Translations under genes and position numbers: made by a program
Notes under the pieces: model-generated
Databases searched by the model: none
What the model was told of the DNA's origin: nothing
The model's input: the letters and a program-made list of their open reading frames with translations, nothing else
Shown: positions 52,944 to 62,353 of the stretch, piece by piece
Numbering within the stretch: the first letter of the stretch is position 1
How the letters are laid out: each line of letters opens with the position of its first letter
NCBI RefSeq assembly: GCF_003261575.2
Contig: NZ_CP036175.1
Span: forward strand, 1,426,001-1,490,000
Source of the DNA: Klebsiella huaxiensis
GTDB lineage: Bacteria; Pseudomonadota; Gammaproteobacteria; Enterobacterales; Enterobacteriaceae
Direction: 5' to 3'
DNA: 64,000 bases

Positions 52944-54242
52944 ATGACAGAAAGTAGCATTCACGAACGCGGATCGCTTGATCATGCTGATACCCGGCGT
53001 CGTATATGGGCAATTGTGGGGGCATCATCAGGGAATCTGGTTGAGTGGTTTGATTTTTACGTCTATTCGTTTTGCTCACTCTATTTCGCACACATCTTCT
53101 TTCCTTCGGGAAATACCACCACGCAATTGTTACAAACGGCGGGGGTGTTTGCTGCCGGTTTTCTGATGCGTCCTATCGGAGGGTGGTTATTCGGACGCAT
53201 TGCCGATCGTCGCGGACGTAAAGCTTCTATGCTGATTTCGGTATGCATGATGTGCTTCGGATCGCTGGTGATTGCTTGTCTACCGGGATATGCCACTATC
53301 GGGACCTGGGCTCCGGCATTGCTGCTGCTGGCACGCCTGTTCCAGGGCCTTTCCGTCGGCGGAGAATACGGCACCAGCGCAACCTACATGAGTGAAGTTG
53401 CGGTGGAAGGTAAGAAAGGTTTTTACGCTTCATTTCAGTATGTCACGTTGATTGGTGGCCAACTTCTGGCGGTGCTTGTTGTTGTCGCATTACAGCAGAT
53501 CCTTAGTGATGAAGATCTTCATGCCTGGGGATGGCGCATCCCCTTTGCCCTTGGCGCCGTATTAGCCATCGTTGCTCTGTGGCTGCGTCGTCAATTAGAT
53601 GAAACCTCTAAACAGGAAACTCGTGCGCTAAAAGAGGCGGGTTCGTTTAAAGGGCTATGGCGTAACCGTAAGGCATTTATTATGGTACTCGGTTTTACTG
53701 CCGCTGGTTCGTTAAGCTTTTATACCTTTACAACCTATATGCAAAAATACTTGGTCAACACTGCTGGTATGACGGCGGGTACTGCCAGCATGATCATGAC
53801 CGCAGCCTTGTTCGTTTATATGTTGGTTCAACCGCTTTTTGGTGCTCTTTCGGATAAGATTGGCCGCCGAACCTCAATGCTCTGCTTCGGCGTATTGGTT
53901 ACCGTCTTTACCGTTCCTATCCTGAATGCATTGCAGAGTGTGAGTTCACCGTATGCAGCATTTGCTTTGGTTATATGTGCGTTGCTGATAGTGAGTTTCT
54001 ATACTTCAATTAGCGGGATCCTGAAGGCCGAAATGTTTCCGGCTCAGGTACGTGCCTTAGGGGTTGGATTATCTTATGCGGTTGCCAACGCGCTCTTTGG
54101 CGGCTCAGCGGAGTATGTCGCGCTGTCGTTAAAATCGGCCGGAATCGAGCACGCCTTTTACTGGTATGTGACCGTAATGGGGGCAATAGCTTTCCTGGTC
54201 TCCTTGACTTTGCACCGCAAAGGTAAAGGTCTGCGTTTGTAG
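52944..54242 (+). CDS. kgtP: Alpha-ketoglutarate permease KgtP
   Basis: The 432-residue major facilitator protein has about 12 membrane helices. Family marks: SSGNLVEWFDFYVYSFCSLYFA at the first helix, GWLFGRIADRRGRKASML in the loop after helix 2, and RLFQGLSVGGEYGTSATYM in helix 4. It carries 2-oxoglutarate with protons into the cell. It follows the rRNA operon as in E. coli, with a consensus CRP site upstream, and is convergent with yfiM. Confidence 0.96.
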   Translation: MTESSIHERGSLDHADTRRRIWAIVGASSGNLVEWFDFYVYSFCSLYFAHIFFPSGNTTTQLLQTAGVFAAGFLMRPIGGWLFGRIADRRGRKASMLISVCMMCFGSLVIACLPGYATIGTWAPALLLLARLFQGLSVGGEYGTSATYMSEVAVEGKKGFYASFQYVTLIGGQLLAVLVVVALQQILSDEDLHAWGWRIPFALGAVLAIVALWLRRQLDETSKQETRALKEAGSFKGLWRNRKAFIMVLGFTAAGSLSFYTFTTYMQKYLVNTAGMTAGTASMIMTAALFVYMLVQPLFGALSDKIGRRTSMLCFGVLVTVFTVPILNALQSVSSPYAAFALVICALLIVSFYTSISGILKAEMFPAQVRALGVGLSYAVANALFGGSAEYVALSLKSAGIEHAFYWYVTVMGAIAFLVSLTLHRKGKGLRL

Positions 54243-54244
54243 AA

Positions 54245-54571
54245 TTATTGATGGGCCAGCTGCCATACGGCATAGCCTGTAGTGGCACCCGCTACATCCC
54301 AGGCGAAATCTTTCCAACTCCAGCCGCTTCCTGCGGGGCGGCTGTCCCACAACTCTTTAGATGCACCTAAGCTCACGGAAAACATAAAACCGATAGCTGC
54401 ACTACGATCGCGGCTATAGCCCTGGTGCTGGGCATATTCATTACCTGCAGCAGAGAGCATTGCTGAGGCGAGGAAATGCTGTGCTTTATCCTGGCCTTTC
54501 CAGGAGTCATTAGCCATATGACTACAACCGGTTAGCAATAATAGCAGAGCGATAATCACGATAATGCGCAT
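54245..54571 (-). CDS. yfiM: Putative lipoprotein YfiM
   Basis: The 108-residue protein has a lipoprotein signal (MRIIVIIALLLLLTGCS, Cys16). The mature part (DSWKGQDKAQHFLASAMLSA, RDRSAAIGFMFSVSLGASKE, FAWDVAGATTGYAVWQLAHQ) has two weakly hydrophobic helices, as in the DUF2279/YfiM family. Function unknown. It follows pssA leftward but is separated from it by a terminator. Confidence 0.9.
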   Translation of the reverse strand: MRIIVIIALLLLLTGCSHMANDSWKGQDKAQHFLASAMLSAAGNEYAQHQGYSRDRSAAIGFMFSVSLGASKELWDSRPAGSGWSWKDFAWDVAGATTGYAVWQLAHQ

Positions 54572-54582
54572 ATAAAATCCAC

Positions 54583-54606
54583 AAAAAGCCCCACATATAG
54601 TGGGGC
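54583..54606 (-). terminator. Terminator of pssA
   Basis: On the minus strand the hairpin GCCCCAC-TATAT-GTGGGGC (54588-54606) is followed by TTTTTGTGG, just after the pssA stop codon. Confidence 0.85.
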
Positions 54607-54612
54607 GGAAAT

Positions 54613-55968
54613 TCAGAGGATACGGCTAATAAGACGGTCGATTCGGATACGTCTCAGACGCCTAATCAGCTTGCGAACTTTTACCGGGTAATCAGCAATG
54701 CTTTGCAAATCACGGTAGTGTTGGACGATTGTCGTATGCTTGCGAATGAGATTAAGCTCTTTTTCACGCACTGCGCCAAGTTGATGTTTCGGATCGTGGA
54801 TAAGAATGGCATTTTCCAGATCAAGTCGCCATGCGCGAGGGTTCAGGTTATTTCCCGTCAGCAACATCCATTCGTCATCAACCCACATGCCTTTCAGGTG
54901 GTAGCTGTTATCGTCATCTTTCCATAAACGGACAATCAGTTGGTCAGTGTTGACATAATACTGCAGTCGACTCAGGAAGCGACGCAGATTAATTTCATAG
55001 AGATAGGGAAGTGCGCCGATGATTTTAAACGGCTGATCTTCTGGGATATAGAAATCGTTGGCCGTTTTATCGCCGACAATAATTTCAACTTTCTTTCCGC
55101 TACGTAGTAGCTGAATGATATTACGCACTAGTAGAGCGGGTAGGTTGAAATAAGGTGTGCAGATGGTCAACTTGTGCTCTGCACAGGGCATCAGATGGAA
55201 GATAGTTTTATTCAGCAGGCTTGATTTGCCTAAGCCAACCAGTGGTGTTACTGATAACTGATCTTCATCTGCGTCGCCGAGAAAATGGTAGCTGCTATCG
55301 CGAAGTTCCTGACGATACTGACGGATATCATTTTTGATTTCCGGACTTTTCGGTCGATCGGCCTTGTCCAGGCGATTAACCCCACGACCTTGCACCAGGT
55401 TATTCTCAACCCAATCGAACATAACATCGGCCATTTTACCGTTGCGAATGCACTGGTAGCGGTCATAGCGATACTTATCGTGTTGATGCAGGTAAACATC
55501 ATTCAGACTCGCGCCGCTGTAGAGAACGCAATCATCAACGATAAAACCTTTGAAATGGAGAACGCCGAGTGCCTCCCGGGTATTTACCGGAACGCCATAA
55601 ACCGGAATATCGACGCCGGGATTTTCCTGCGCCATACGGCAATACCAATCGGCATTGGTGTTTGAGGCCGCGGCACCTATACGACCACGCTGGGCTCGAT
55701 GCCAGTCGACCAGTACCCGAACATCTAATTCTGGACGCTGACGTTTAGCGTCATACAGTGCCTGCAAAATTCCTTTGCCGCCATCATCCTGTTCCAGATA
55801 GAGCGCAATAATACAAATACGCTGGGTGGCTTGAGCTATCTTTGCCAGTAACGCTTGCCGAAAATCTGCGGGAGCGTAAAAAAACTCGATATCATCAACT
55901 GACTGAGAAAGCTTAGGGAGTTGGGCAAGGTGTTGTTGATGTTTATTTCGTTTAAATTTTGACAACAT
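54613..55968 (-). CDS. pssA: Phosphatidylserine synthase PssA
   Basis: The 451-residue enzyme is read from the second ATG (MLSKFKRNKHQQHLAQL), the E. coli start. It is a phospholipase-D-superfamily synthase with two HKD sites: LHFKGFIVDD (H138, K140) and YHLKGMWVDDEW near residue 357. It makes phosphatidylserine from CDP-diacylglycerol and serine, the step towards phosphatidylethanolamine. It is peripherally associated with ribosomes and membrane. Confidence 0.97.
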   Translation of the reverse strand: MLSKFKRNKHQQHLAQLPKLSQSVDDIEFFYAPADFRQALLAKIAQATQRICIIALYLEQDDGGKGILQALYDAKRQRPELDVRVLVDWHRAQRGRIGAAASNTNADWYCRMAQENPGVDIPVYGVPVNTREALGVLHFKGFIVDDCVLYSGASLNDVYLHQHDKYRYDRYQCIRNGKMADVMFDWVENNLVQGRGVNRLDKADRPKSPEIKNDIRQYRQELRDSSYHFLGDADEDQLSVTPLVGLGKSSLLNKTIFHLMPCAEHKLTICTPYFNLPALLVRNIIQLLRSGKKVEIIVGDKTANDFYIPEDQPFKIIGALPYLYEINLRRFLSRLQYYVNTDQLIVRLWKDDDNSYHLKGMWVDDEWMLLTGNNLNPRAWRLDLENAILIHDPKHQLGAVREKELNLIRKHTTIVQHYRDLQSIADYPVKVRKLIRRLRRIRIDRLISRIL

Positions 55969-56082
55969 CACAGTGCGTTTCTTCTCTGTTTATTGAAGGG
56001 TCTTCTGTACCATGCAGACGACGTAAGCGGGCAATAATACCATTACTACCCGTTAAAGTAGTCAACAATTGCGCTCACCCGT

Positions 56083-58740
56083 TTATGATTGCGCTGGTGC
56101 AAGTTGTAGAGACAAACTGACAATTCCATCTTCCAACTGGATATCAACCGTAAATCCCAGCTTTCTGGCAAGGCCTATCATGCCTTTATTGTTAGGCATT
56201 GTGATGCCGTTAAGTCGTTGCAGACCGTGGTTTTGCGTATAAGCAATTAATTTTTCTAGTAGCCTACGGCCTAAGCCCAGACCTTTCAGGTCGGAGCGTA
56301 CCAGCACGGCAAACTCGGCATCAATATTATCCGGGTCGGAGATCGCGCGAGTTACCCCGAGGATCTCATTTCCCTCTGCCGTTGCACGCACGGCAACAAA
56401 AGCCATTTCTCGATCGTAGTCTATCTGCGTCATATTGGCTAAATCGTCATGCGTAAATTCATTGATTTCGCTGAAGTAACGATAGTAAAGATCTTCCTTC
56501 GTTACTTGTCCGATAAAGGCCAGCAACTGCGGCTCATCTTCTGGAAGAATAGGGCGAAACAGGCAACGTTCGCCATTTTTCATTACCACCCACTCTTCCT
56601 GCTGTTGCGGATAGGGACGCACGGCCAGGCGGCTTTCGCTATCCCCGGTAAAAGGGGCAAGACTTAACGTGACATCAAGCGCAGTAAACTCGTGACCGGA
56701 AGCGAGTAAAGGATGGATGTCCAGGCGCTGAATCTCCGGGCAGTCGACAATTAAATTAGATACCTGTACCAGCAATTGACTCAGGCCAGGAATGTCTAAT
56801 GGTCGTAGCGCGCTGCGACCGCGCATTTTTTTACTCTTGATTGCCTGAATGACCAGATAGCGCGCCAGGTTCATATTCAACGGCGGTAGCGCGACGGCAG
56901 CCTGATCTTCTGCACGCCACTCGACGCCGCCTTCACCCAGCATGATCAGTGGCCCGAAGACCGGATCGTGCTCCACTACCACTCGAAGCTCCTGTGCCCC
57001 GGCGCGGTTGGCCATACTTTGTACCAGCAGTCCGTGAATACGCGCCTGCGGCCAGGTCATTTTCACGCGATCGATAATAGCATCCGCCGCCTGCTGTACT
57101 TCGATGGCAGTACGTAGATAAAGCATAACCCCCTGAACTTCTGACTTATGGGGGATATCCGGCGAGCGTAGCTTCAGCGCCACCGGATAACCAATCTGCT
57201 CGGCGATATGTACTGCTTCAGCACTATCGGCAGCAATCCACGTCGGCAGAGTATGGATGCCATAAGCGCGCAGAACGGGGCTCACTTCATGGGTATCCAG
57301 CGACGTTGCGCCTTCATTGATTGCGCGTTGCAGCAAGTCTCGGGCTTCAGCAGTGTTGGCGGTTAACGAGTCTGACAGAACCGGCGTTTCCCGGAGCTGT
57401 TTTTGGTTACGTCGGTATTCCACCATGTGCATAAAGGCAGTAATAGTGCCCTCGGGAGTCCGATAAGTCGGTAGGCCCGCATCGCTAAACAAACGCCGTG
57501 CTTCCTGAGAAGAGAATTCGCCACACCAGTTGGTGAGAACGGTAACGTATTTACCGCGTGGGTGGCGTTTCAGGGCATCAATTAGCGCCAGTGCGCTTTC
57601 CGTTCCCGGTGCGGCGGCACTTGGGGCATGGATCACCAGCAGTGCATCATAGTCATGGCTATCAAGCAGGGCGTTCAGCGCATTAAGGTAATGCTCGCTA
57701 CTGGCATCATCGCGGAGATCTAAGGGGTTGGCGATATCGATGCCAGCAGGTAATGCTTGGCGCAGTTTGTCGCTGGTCTCTTCGCTGAGAGCAGCAAGTT
57801 TACCATTTCGCAGCCAGAGCTCATCCAACGCCAGCGCAGCCGGAGCCGCTCCGTTGCTGATAATCATCAGTTTCTCGCCGCGCAGTGGGCGCATATGGCT
57901 GAGGGTTTCGACAGCGGAGAACAGCTCATGCGTGTCCTGTACCCGCAATAAGCCCGCACGCTGAATAGCAGCATCCCATGCAGGATCCATCCCTGAATTA
58001 ACGTGCAGCAGTTTCTGCGCCGCCGGACTACGCCCGCTTTTAATCACCAGGATAGGTTTATTACGCGATGCGCTACGCGCCGCCGAAACAAAACGTCGGG
58101 CATCACTAATATGCTCAAGGTAGAGCAGAATGGCGCTAGTCTTGCTATCGCGAGCCAGGAAGTCGAGTAAATCATCGACGTCGATATCCAGACTGTCACC
58201 CAGTGCTATAAAGTAAGAAAAACCCATCTCTCGCTGCTGCGCCCAGTCGAGGATAGTGTTGGAGACCGCTGCTGACTGGGAAATAAACGCCAGTTTACCG
58301 CGATGAATTGGAACCGGAGAAAAGCTGGCATTGAGCCCCTGCCATGGCGCAAGCAGGCCGAGACTGTTTGGCCCGAGCAGCCGCATTTGATAGCGGGCGG
58401 CACACTTAAGCAGCGCAGGATATTGGTCGGGTATTGAAGACAGAATGATGCAGGTTTTACACCCTTTTTGCCCCAAGGCTTCCAGCAAATCAAGGTTTCT
58501 CCGGGCATTAGTGCACAGCACAGCAAGATCGGGTGTAAATGGCAGGCTGTCGATAGTCGGCCAGGCCAGCACGCCCTGAACCGCTTTCCAGGTTGGCGTC
58601 ACAGGAAGCACAGGGCCATTAAACCCGCCAGCCAGCAGGTTGCGCATCATCAGATAACCGGCACGCTGTGGTTTCATTGATGCGCCAATTACGACTATCG
58701 ACTTTGGCCGCAGCAATGCTTCCAGACCTCGTTGGCTCAT
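56083..58740 (-). CDS. patZ: Protein lysine acetyltransferase PatZ (YfiQ)
   Basis: The 885-residue protein has a large NDP-forming acyl-CoA-synthetase-like region: a CoA-binding N-terminus (LEALLRPKSIVVIGASMKPQ), a succinyl-CoA-ligase-like centre, and an ATP-grasp-like part (about 480-690, YPVALKLRSPDIPHKSEVQG). A C-terminal GNAT acetyltransferase domain follows (about 725-885, RSDLKGLGLGRRLLEKLIAY). In E. coli and Salmonella (Pat) it acetylates and inactivates acetyl-CoA synthetase and other enzymes. It is followed leftward by pssA after about 110 bp. Confidence 0.95.
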   Translation of the reverse strand: MSQRGLEALLRPKSIVVIGASMKPQRAGYLMMRNLLAGGFNGPVLPVTPTWKAVQGVLAWPTIDSLPFTPDLAVLCTNARRNLDLLEALGQKGCKTCIILSSIPDQYPALLKCAARYQMRLLGPNSLGLLAPWQGLNASFSPVPIHRGKLAFISQSAAVSNTILDWAQQREMGFSYFIALGDSLDIDVDDLLDFLARDSKTSAILLYLEHISDARRFVSAARSASRNKPILVIKSGRSPAAQKLLHVNSGMDPAWDAAIQRAGLLRVQDTHELFSAVETLSHMRPLRGEKLMIISNGAAPAALALDELWLRNGKLAALSEETSDKLRQALPAGIDIANPLDLRDDASSEHYLNALNALLDSHDYDALLVIHAPSAAAPGTESALALIDALKRHPRGKYVTVLTNWCGEFSSQEARRLFSDAGLPTYRTPEGTITAFMHMVEYRRNQKQLRETPVLSDSLTANTAEARDLLQRAINEGATSLDTHEVSPVLRAYGIHTLPTWIAADSAEAVHIAEQIGYPVALKLRSPDIPHKSEVQGVMLYLRTAIEVQQAADAIIDRVKMTWPQARIHGLLVQSMANRAGAQELRVVVEHDPVFGPLIMLGEGGVEWRAEDQAAVALPPLNMNLARYLVIQAIKSKKMRGRSALRPLDIPGLSQLLVQVSNLIVDCPEIQRLDIHPLLASGHEFTALDVTLSLAPFTGDSESRLAVRPYPQQQEEWVVMKNGERCLFRPILPEDEPQLLAFIGQVTKEDLYYRYFSEINEFTHDDLANMTQIDYDREMAFVAVRATAEGNEILGVTRAISDPDNIDAEFAVLVRSDLKGLGLGRRLLEKLIAYTQNHGLQRLNGITMPNNKGMIGLARKLGFTVDIQLEDGIVSLSLQLAPAQS

Positions 58741-58775
58741 ACCGGTCTCCTTAAATCTCCAGTGACCGAATGATT

Positions 58776-59474
58776 TTAAACGTTTTCTGTCTGGTATGCT
58801 GTGATGCTGCCCTTATGCTGCGTTTTTCCTGCCAGATAGCGGGCCCTGAACAAGCTAAAGTGCTCGCCAAGCGCTGTGGCTGCGGGTTTATCTCCCGCGA
58901 GATCCAGCAATGCAATCGCCACTTCGGCAGTGCAGTATTGCCCTTGCGCATGGGCTTCCCGCAGGTGGTAAGCAGAGATACGGGACAGGTCAACGGAAAT
59001 AATCGGCAGTGCATCCAGCCAGGGGCTTTTACGGAACATTTTTCGAGCTTCGGGCCAGGTACCATCGAGCATAATAAATAGCGGTGGTTTGCCCCCAGGT
59101 GGTGCATCAAGCACCTGGCGTTCGGTGCCGGCATAAGAAGCAGGAAAAACCACCATTGGTTGGTAATGGGGATTGGTGACTAAATCAAGCAACGCCTGTG
59201 GCGGCTCGGTGCGTGACCACTGGAACGCTTCGGTATTCGGAAGAGTATCGGCAATAAGGCGCCCGGTATTGCTGGGCTTCATCGGCTCGGTATCGAACAT
59301 TACCAGACAAAAACGACTGGAAGCGGCAACCGGGTTGAGGGTCTCGCAAAGGCACTGTTTCAACGGCAGCAAGCAACGCTGGCAGCGGTGAATGCGGTTG
59401 CCGCGAGCAAGGAAAGGACGGGTGGCGCGAGCGAGGCGTTCAGCGCGAAGACGAAGGACGGCGTTATCAGTCAT
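58776..59474 (-). CDS. tapT: tRNA-uridine aminocarboxypropyltransferase TapT (YfiP)
   Basis: The 232-residue DTW-domain protein has an N-terminal zinc-binding-like cysteine cluster (CQRCLLPLKQCLC) and the signature LDGTWPEARKMFRKSPW. In E. coli TapT makes acp3U47 in several tRNAs from S-adenosylmethionine. The family name DTW comes from the D-x-T-W motif, present here as DGTW. It lies upstream of patZ with a 35-bp gap and may be cotranscribed. Confidence 0.93.
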   Translation of the reverse strand: MTDNAVLRLRAERLARATRPFLARGNRIHRCQRCLLPLKQCLCETLNPVAASSRFCLVMFDTEPMKPSNTGRLIADTLPNTEAFQWSRTEPPQALLDLVTNPHYQPMVVFPASYAGTERQVLDAPPGGKPPLFIMLDGTWPEARKMFRKSPWLDALPIISVDLSRISAYHLREAHAQGQYCTAEVAIALLDLAGDKPAATALGEHFSLFRARYLAGKTQHKGSITAYQTENV

Positions 59475-59510
59475 GGAGATCGCTAAGAAAAAACGCCATT
59501 GTCGCAGAGG

Positions 59511-59538
59511 TAAAAACGGGGCACAAGCAGTGCCCCGT
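59511..59538 (-). terminator. Terminator of trxC
   Basis: On the minus strand the hairpin ACGGGGCACTG...CAGTGCCCCGT type stem (59516-59538) is followed by TTTTACC. It lies just after the trxC stop codon. Confidence 0.75.
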
Positions 59539-59543
59539 CAGGT

Positions 59544-59969
59544 TTACTGCTGGCCGGCTTCGTTTAGCCAGCTATCGAAAGGCGCTTTAGGGACGGCACC
59601 GCTCAGCATATCGATGACTTCGCCATTTTTAAACATCATAATGGTCGGGATGCTACGAATGCGAAAGCGAGCGCTGAGTTCTCGTTCCATTTCGGTATTC
59701 ACTTTCACGAAACGCATTTCGCCACTACGTTCTTCAGCTACATCTTCAAAGATCGGCGCGAAGTTACGGCAGGGGCCGCACCATGGCGCCCAGAAATCGA
59801 CAACGACGGGGAGATCGTCCTTCAGTAGTTTATCCAGCGTTGCCCCGGTCGCGTTGATTACGTCGCCGTCAAAAAGATCGTGACCGCAGCGCCCACATTT
59901 TGCGCCATCAGCGCTACGATCGTCTGGGATGCGGTTCAGAGCCTGACAACTGGCACAAACGGTATTCAT
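59544..59969 (-). CDS. trxC: Thioredoxin 2 (TrxC)
   Basis: The 141-residue protein starts MNTVCASCQALNRIP. An N-terminal zinc finger uses C5-x2-C8 and C25-x2-C28, and the thioredoxin active site is WCGPC (63-67). E. coli TrxC is a cytosolic disulfide reductase under OxyR control. It is two residues longer than E. coli TrxC. It stands alone with its own terminator. Confidence 0.97.
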   Translation of the reverse strand: MNTVCASCQALNRIPDDRSADGAKCGRCGHDLFDGDVINATGATLDKLLKDDLPVVVDFWAPWCGPCRNFAPIFEDVAEERSGEMRFVKVNTEMERELSARFRIRSIPTIMMFKNGEVIDMLSGAVPKAPFDSWLNEAGQQ

Positions 59970-60172
59970 AACTAACCTCTGGTTATGGGTTGCAGCGTGG
60001 CACGTGGCCGATTTGTATCTGTAATGTTACATATTATCGATGGCTAGCTATTAAAGGACAATGTGTTTTGTTCGATGAATACGATAGACCCAGGCTTTTA
60101 AATGAAATAATGGCTAAGTGATGACACATCGGGTAATCTGCGCGCTTCGCGCAGCGCAGGTGGAGAAAATTG

Positions 60173-61243
60173 ATGAGCGACGAACTGAAAAATAAAAGCG
60201 GCAAGGTCAAAGTGATGTATGTCCGCAGTGATGATGATTCTGAGAAACGCACCCAAAACCCGCGTACCGGGAAAGGGGGAGGTCGTCCAGGAAAATCACG
60301 CGTTGACGGCCGCAACCGCCCTGCGCGCGATGAAAGAAGTAGCCGCGGTGGTGACCGTAAACGTGACGATCGCAAGCGTGATGATTTCGGTGGTGAAGGC
60401 TCGTCTCCGTGGCGTACCGTGTCTCGTGTGCCTGGAGAAGAAAATCCGGTAAAAGCCGATCACGGTGGGATCAGCGGTAAAAGCTTTATCGATCCGGAAG
60501 TGTTGCGTCGTCAGCGTGCGGAAGAGACCCGCGTTTATGGTGAAAATGCCTGCCAGGCCTTATTCCAGAGCCGTCCAGATGCCATCGTGCGTGCCTGGTT
60601 TATCCAGAGCGTAACGCCTCGCTTTAAAGAAGCTCTGCGCTGGATGGCGGCAAATCGCAAAGCCTATCACGTTGTTGATGAAGCTGAACTGGCTAAAGCT
60701 TCAGGTACTGAACATCATGGCGGCGTTTGCTTCCTGATTAAAAAGCGCCATGGCACATCGGTTGAACAGTGGGTTGCTAAAGCTGATGCTGAAGATTGCG
60801 TTCTGGCGCTGGAAGATGTGGGTAATCCCCATAACCTCGGCGCGATCATGCGTAGCTGCGCGCATTTCGGCGTTAAAGGCGTTGTTGTGCAGGATGCTGG
60901 AGTACTGGAGTCCGGTGCCGCAATCCGTACAGCAGAAGGTGGCGCAGAGCACGTTGAACCGATCACTGGCGATAGCTTCATTGATACGCTCGAGAGATTC
61001 CGCAGCGCGGGTTACGCGATTGTTTCTACTTCCAGCCATAATGGTACTCCGCTGTTTAAAGCCGAGCTGCCGAAGAAGATGGTGCTGGTGTTAGGGCAAG
61101 AGAGTGATGGTCTGTCCGATGCGGCGATCTCCAGTGCCGATCTGAATGTGGCTATCGAAGGGACTGGTAATGTGGAGAGCCTGAACGTTTCTGTTGCTAC
61201 CGGCGTATTGCTGGCAGAGTGGTGGCGTCAGAATAAGGCTTGA
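60173..61243 (+). CDS. yfiF: SpoU-family tRNA/rRNA methyltransferase YfiF
   Basis: The 356-residue protein is read from MSDELKNKSGKVKVMYVR (ATG 60173). Residues about 20-80 are a basic, disordered-looking Arg/Gly/Asp-rich region with near-repeats (GGDRKRDD, RKRDDFGG). This region is the main reason the protein is longer than E. coli YfiF. A substrate-binding domain follows (about 120-195), then a SpoU SPOUT domain with ALEDVGNPHNLGAIMRSCAHFG and MVLVLGQESDGL; the C-terminal NVESLNVSVATGVLLAEW is a typical SpoU motif 3. It is a predicted 2'-O-methyltransferase; its substrate is not known to me. Confidence 0.9.
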   Translation: MSDELKNKSGKVKVMYVRSDDDSEKRTQNPRTGKGGGRPGKSRVDGRNRPARDERSSRGGDRKRDDRKRDDFGGEGSSPWRTVSRVPGEENPVKADHGGISGKSFIDPEVLRRQRAEETRVYGENACQALFQSRPDAIVRAWFIQSVTPRFKEALRWMAANRKAYHVVDEAELAKASGTEHHGGVCFLIKKRHGTSVEQWVAKADAEDCVLALEDVGNPHNLGAIMRSCAHFGVKGVVVQDAGVLESGAAIRTAEGGAEHVEPITGDSFIDTLERFRSAGYAIVSTSSHNGTPLFKAELPKKMVLVLGQESDGLSDAAISSADLNVAIEGTGNVESLNVSVATGVLLAEWWRQNKA

Positions 61244-61262
61244 TACCTTAATTCAAAGTAAA

Positions 61263-61304
61263 AAATGCCAGCACAGCTGTAATGCGAATGCTGGTATTTT
61301 TTTG
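61263..61304 (+). terminator. Terminator of yfiF
   Basis: ATGCCAGCA...TGCTGGTAT (61265-61297) forms a stem with a large loop and is followed by seven T residues. Confidence 0.7.
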
Positions 61305-61352
61305 TCCTGAATCTGAGCGATGATTGGTCCGTAGATTCATACGGACGGCCAT

Positions 61353-62042
61353 TTACTCGTTTTCAGTTGGTAACACCGGAACCCAGTCAATCGGTGCTTC
61401 GCCGCGTTCAGCCAGCCACTGATTGGCCTGGACAAAATGGTTGCTGCCAAAGAACCCGCGATGGGCAGAAAGCGGTGACGGATGCGGCGCTTTCAGTACG
61501 CAATGGCGCTGACGATCGATAATCGCCCCTTTCTTTTGCGCATGTGACCCCCACAGCAGGAACACCACACCCTCCCGATGTTGGTTGATCAATGAAATCA
61601 CTTTATCGGTGAAGGTTTCCCATCCGAGGCTGGCGTGTGAGTGCGCTTGCCCCATCCGTACCGTTAATACGGTATTGAGCAGCAGCACGCCCTGACGTGC
61701 CCAGCTTTCGAGATAACCGTGAGTCGGGCGCTGAAATCCAGGTATCGTCCCTTCCAGTTCCTTGTACATATTAAGCAGTGATGGTGGTGTCGCAATTCCT
61801 GGTAGAACAGAAAAGGCAAGGCCGTGAGCCTGCCCGGGTCCGTGGTAGGGATCCTGGCCCAGGATCACCACTTTGACATCGCTTAATTCGGTGTAACGAA
61901 ACGCATTAAAGACATCTTTTTGCGGTGGGTAGATGGTGATGCCAGATTGGCGTTCTTCAGCAACGGTTTTCAGGGTGTTAACAAAATAAGGTTGCTGCTT
62001 CTCTTCTGCCAGTACATCGTGCCATGTTAATGGGGTGGTCAT
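61353..62042 (-). CDS. ung: Uracil-DNA glycosylase
   Basis: The 229-residue protein is read from MTTPLTWHDVLAEEKQQPYF, where similarity to E. coli Ung begins; the frame open from 62129 is not used. The family-1 motif GQDPYHG is at 62-68 (catalytic Asp64), and HPSPLSAHRGFFG contains the catalytic His (about 187). It removes uracil from DNA. It is divergent from grcA, across a 311-bp gap. Confidence 0.98.
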   Translation of the reverse strand: MTTPLTWHDVLAEEKQQPYFVNTLKTVAEERQSGITIYPPQKDVFNAFRYTELSDVKVVILGQDPYHGPGQAHGLAFSVLPGIATPPSLLNMYKELEGTIPGFQRPTHGYLESWARQGVLLLNTVLTVRMGQAHSHASLGWETFTDKVISLINQHREGVVFLLWGSHAQKKGAIIDRQRHCVLKAPHPSPLSAHRGFFGSNHFVQANQWLAERGEAPIDWVPVLPTENE

Positions 62043-62234
62043 TTTGCTCTCCTGCAAAGTGTCATCGCCATAGCTTAACTGCATCTTTCTACAACACAAA
62101 ATTTGCGCCACGCGATTGACGTTCTGCATGCAAAAAAAATTGAAATTTTACAAATTTATTTAGTGTTGGATATGGCGTAACTTGATGTAAAACAATAATA
62201 TCCATCCATACCCACTTTTGTTGAGTGGTTTTTG

Positions 62235-62248
62235 TTGATTTAAATCAA
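62235..62248 (+). promoter_or_regulatory. FNR box upstream of grcA
   Basis: TTGATTTAAATCAA is a perfect FNR palindrome (TTGAT-N4-ATCAA). It lies about 105 bp before the grcA start codon in the ung-grcA gap. E. coli grcA is strongly induced without oxygen by FNR and ArcA. No gene is seen in the rest of the gap. Confidence 0.88.
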
Positions 62249-62353
62249 TGAATGCCGGGTTCTCGGCTGTTATATATACACTCATACAACAATGGTTTTA
62301 CCAATTGGCCGCGAAGGCCAATAATCGAATAAACACTGCCTGGGAGGCATCAA

